This document shows positions 4,744 through 5,030 of a DNA stretch of 5,030 nucleotides, piece by piece (position 1 is the first letter of the stretch; the number at the start of each line of letters is the position of its first letter). The DNA is from Bifidobacterium breve (lineage in GTDB: Bacteria; Actinomycetota; Acidimicrobiia; Acidimicrobiales; Ilumatobacteraceae). The notes under the pieces are model-generated. The model saw only the letters and a list, made by a program, of their open reading frames with translations, ran no database searches and was not told where the DNA came from. The position numbers and the translations under genes are program-made. Location of the stretch: contig CAMDER010000127.1 in NCBI GenBank assembly GCA_945896935.1, positions 1 to 5,030 on the forward strand, written 5' to 3'.

Positions 4744-5030
4744 CTACCGACCTGAGAAAACCGACCTGATCAGAGGTTCGAAGTATTCCAATGACTCGCT
4801 CTTGTAGTCAGGATCGAAAGCCACTTGGTCGTACTTGGCACAAAACTCTTCGGTGTATTCGTAATACGGATTGTCGCGGAATGCGTCGCGGGTGTTGCGA
4901 TCAAGGCCAATGTGATGCCAGAAGTAATAACCCTGGAAAATGCCGTGGTGTTCAACCATCCAGTGATTTGCTTCGCTGACGAACGGCTTCACGATGGCCG
5001 AAGCAATAGCCGGATGGTTATAGGGAGACA
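4744..5030 (-). CDS. HD-domain-like protein, C-terminal part (partial at the window edge)
   Basis: The frame is open from the right edge to a TAG at 4746-4744, giving 94 visible residues; the N-terminus is outside the window. Features resemble the C-terminal half of HD-superfamily metal proteins (phosphohydrolase- or oxygenase-like): a His pair in WMVEHHGIFQGYYFWHHIG (visible residues 23-41) and a late Asp in CAKYDQVAFDPDY (63-75), where this superfamily carries its last metal ligand. The HD dyad itself would be upstream and cannot be seen. The catalysed reaction is unknown, and the assignment rests on remembered family patterns. A GTG at 4992 in this frame is not a credible start, because the preceding 12 residues (SPYNHPAIASAI) look like the same protein. 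It reads in the same direction as the mod operon, 60 bases upstream, with no terminator in the gap, so read-through into modA is possible. Confidence 0.6.
   Translation of the reverse strand, partial: SPYNHPAIASAIVKPFVSEANHWMVEHHGIFQGYYFWHHIGLDRNTRDAFRDNPYYEYTEEFCAKYDQVAFDPDYKSESLEYFEPLIRSVFSGR

Overview
The window looks like chromosomal DNA from a bacterium of moderate GC content, probably an actinobacterium. The clue is two good TANNNT-type -10 elements that end exactly 6 bases before an ATG with no ribosome binding site, the arrangement of leaderless transcripts that are common in Actinobacteria. Gene order is tight: every adjacent same-operon pair overlaps by the 4 bases ATGA. No species can be named from the sequence alone.

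Layout from left to right. Positions 1-135 (+) hold the last 44 codons of an unrecognised gene. Positions 169-851 (+) hold a type II toxin-antitoxin pair, a Phd/YefM-type antitoxin followed by a PIN-domain (VapC-like) ribonuclease toxin. An inverted repeat covers its promoter and first codons. Next (928-1905, +) is a complete pirin-family cupin protein. Its stop codon directly abuts the stop codon of a convergent gene.

Positions 1906-4683 on the minus strand form one four-gene operon, transcribed right to left: modA (substrate-binding lipoprotein), modB (permease), modC (ATPase) and a PadR-family repressor. This is a molybdate-type (or tungstate) ABC importer. The ATPase lacks the C-terminal TOBE domain that often senses oxyanion, and no ModE is present. 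Instead the winged-helix PadR protein is coupled to modC. A perfect 10-base-arm palindrome lies over the -35 element of the modA promoter and is a good operator candidate. The simplest model, an inference, is that the PadR protein represses its own transporter operon in place of ModE.

Upstream of modA, positions 4744-5030 (-) hold the C-terminal 94 codons of an HD-domain-like protein that continues past the window edge.

Most of this content belongs to known families. The points worth a second look are the PadR/operator arrangement on the mod operon, the large inverted repeat on the toxin-antitoxin promoter, and the leaderless-type promoters. I saw no CRISPR array, insertion sequence, rRNA, tRNA or convincing intrinsic terminator.
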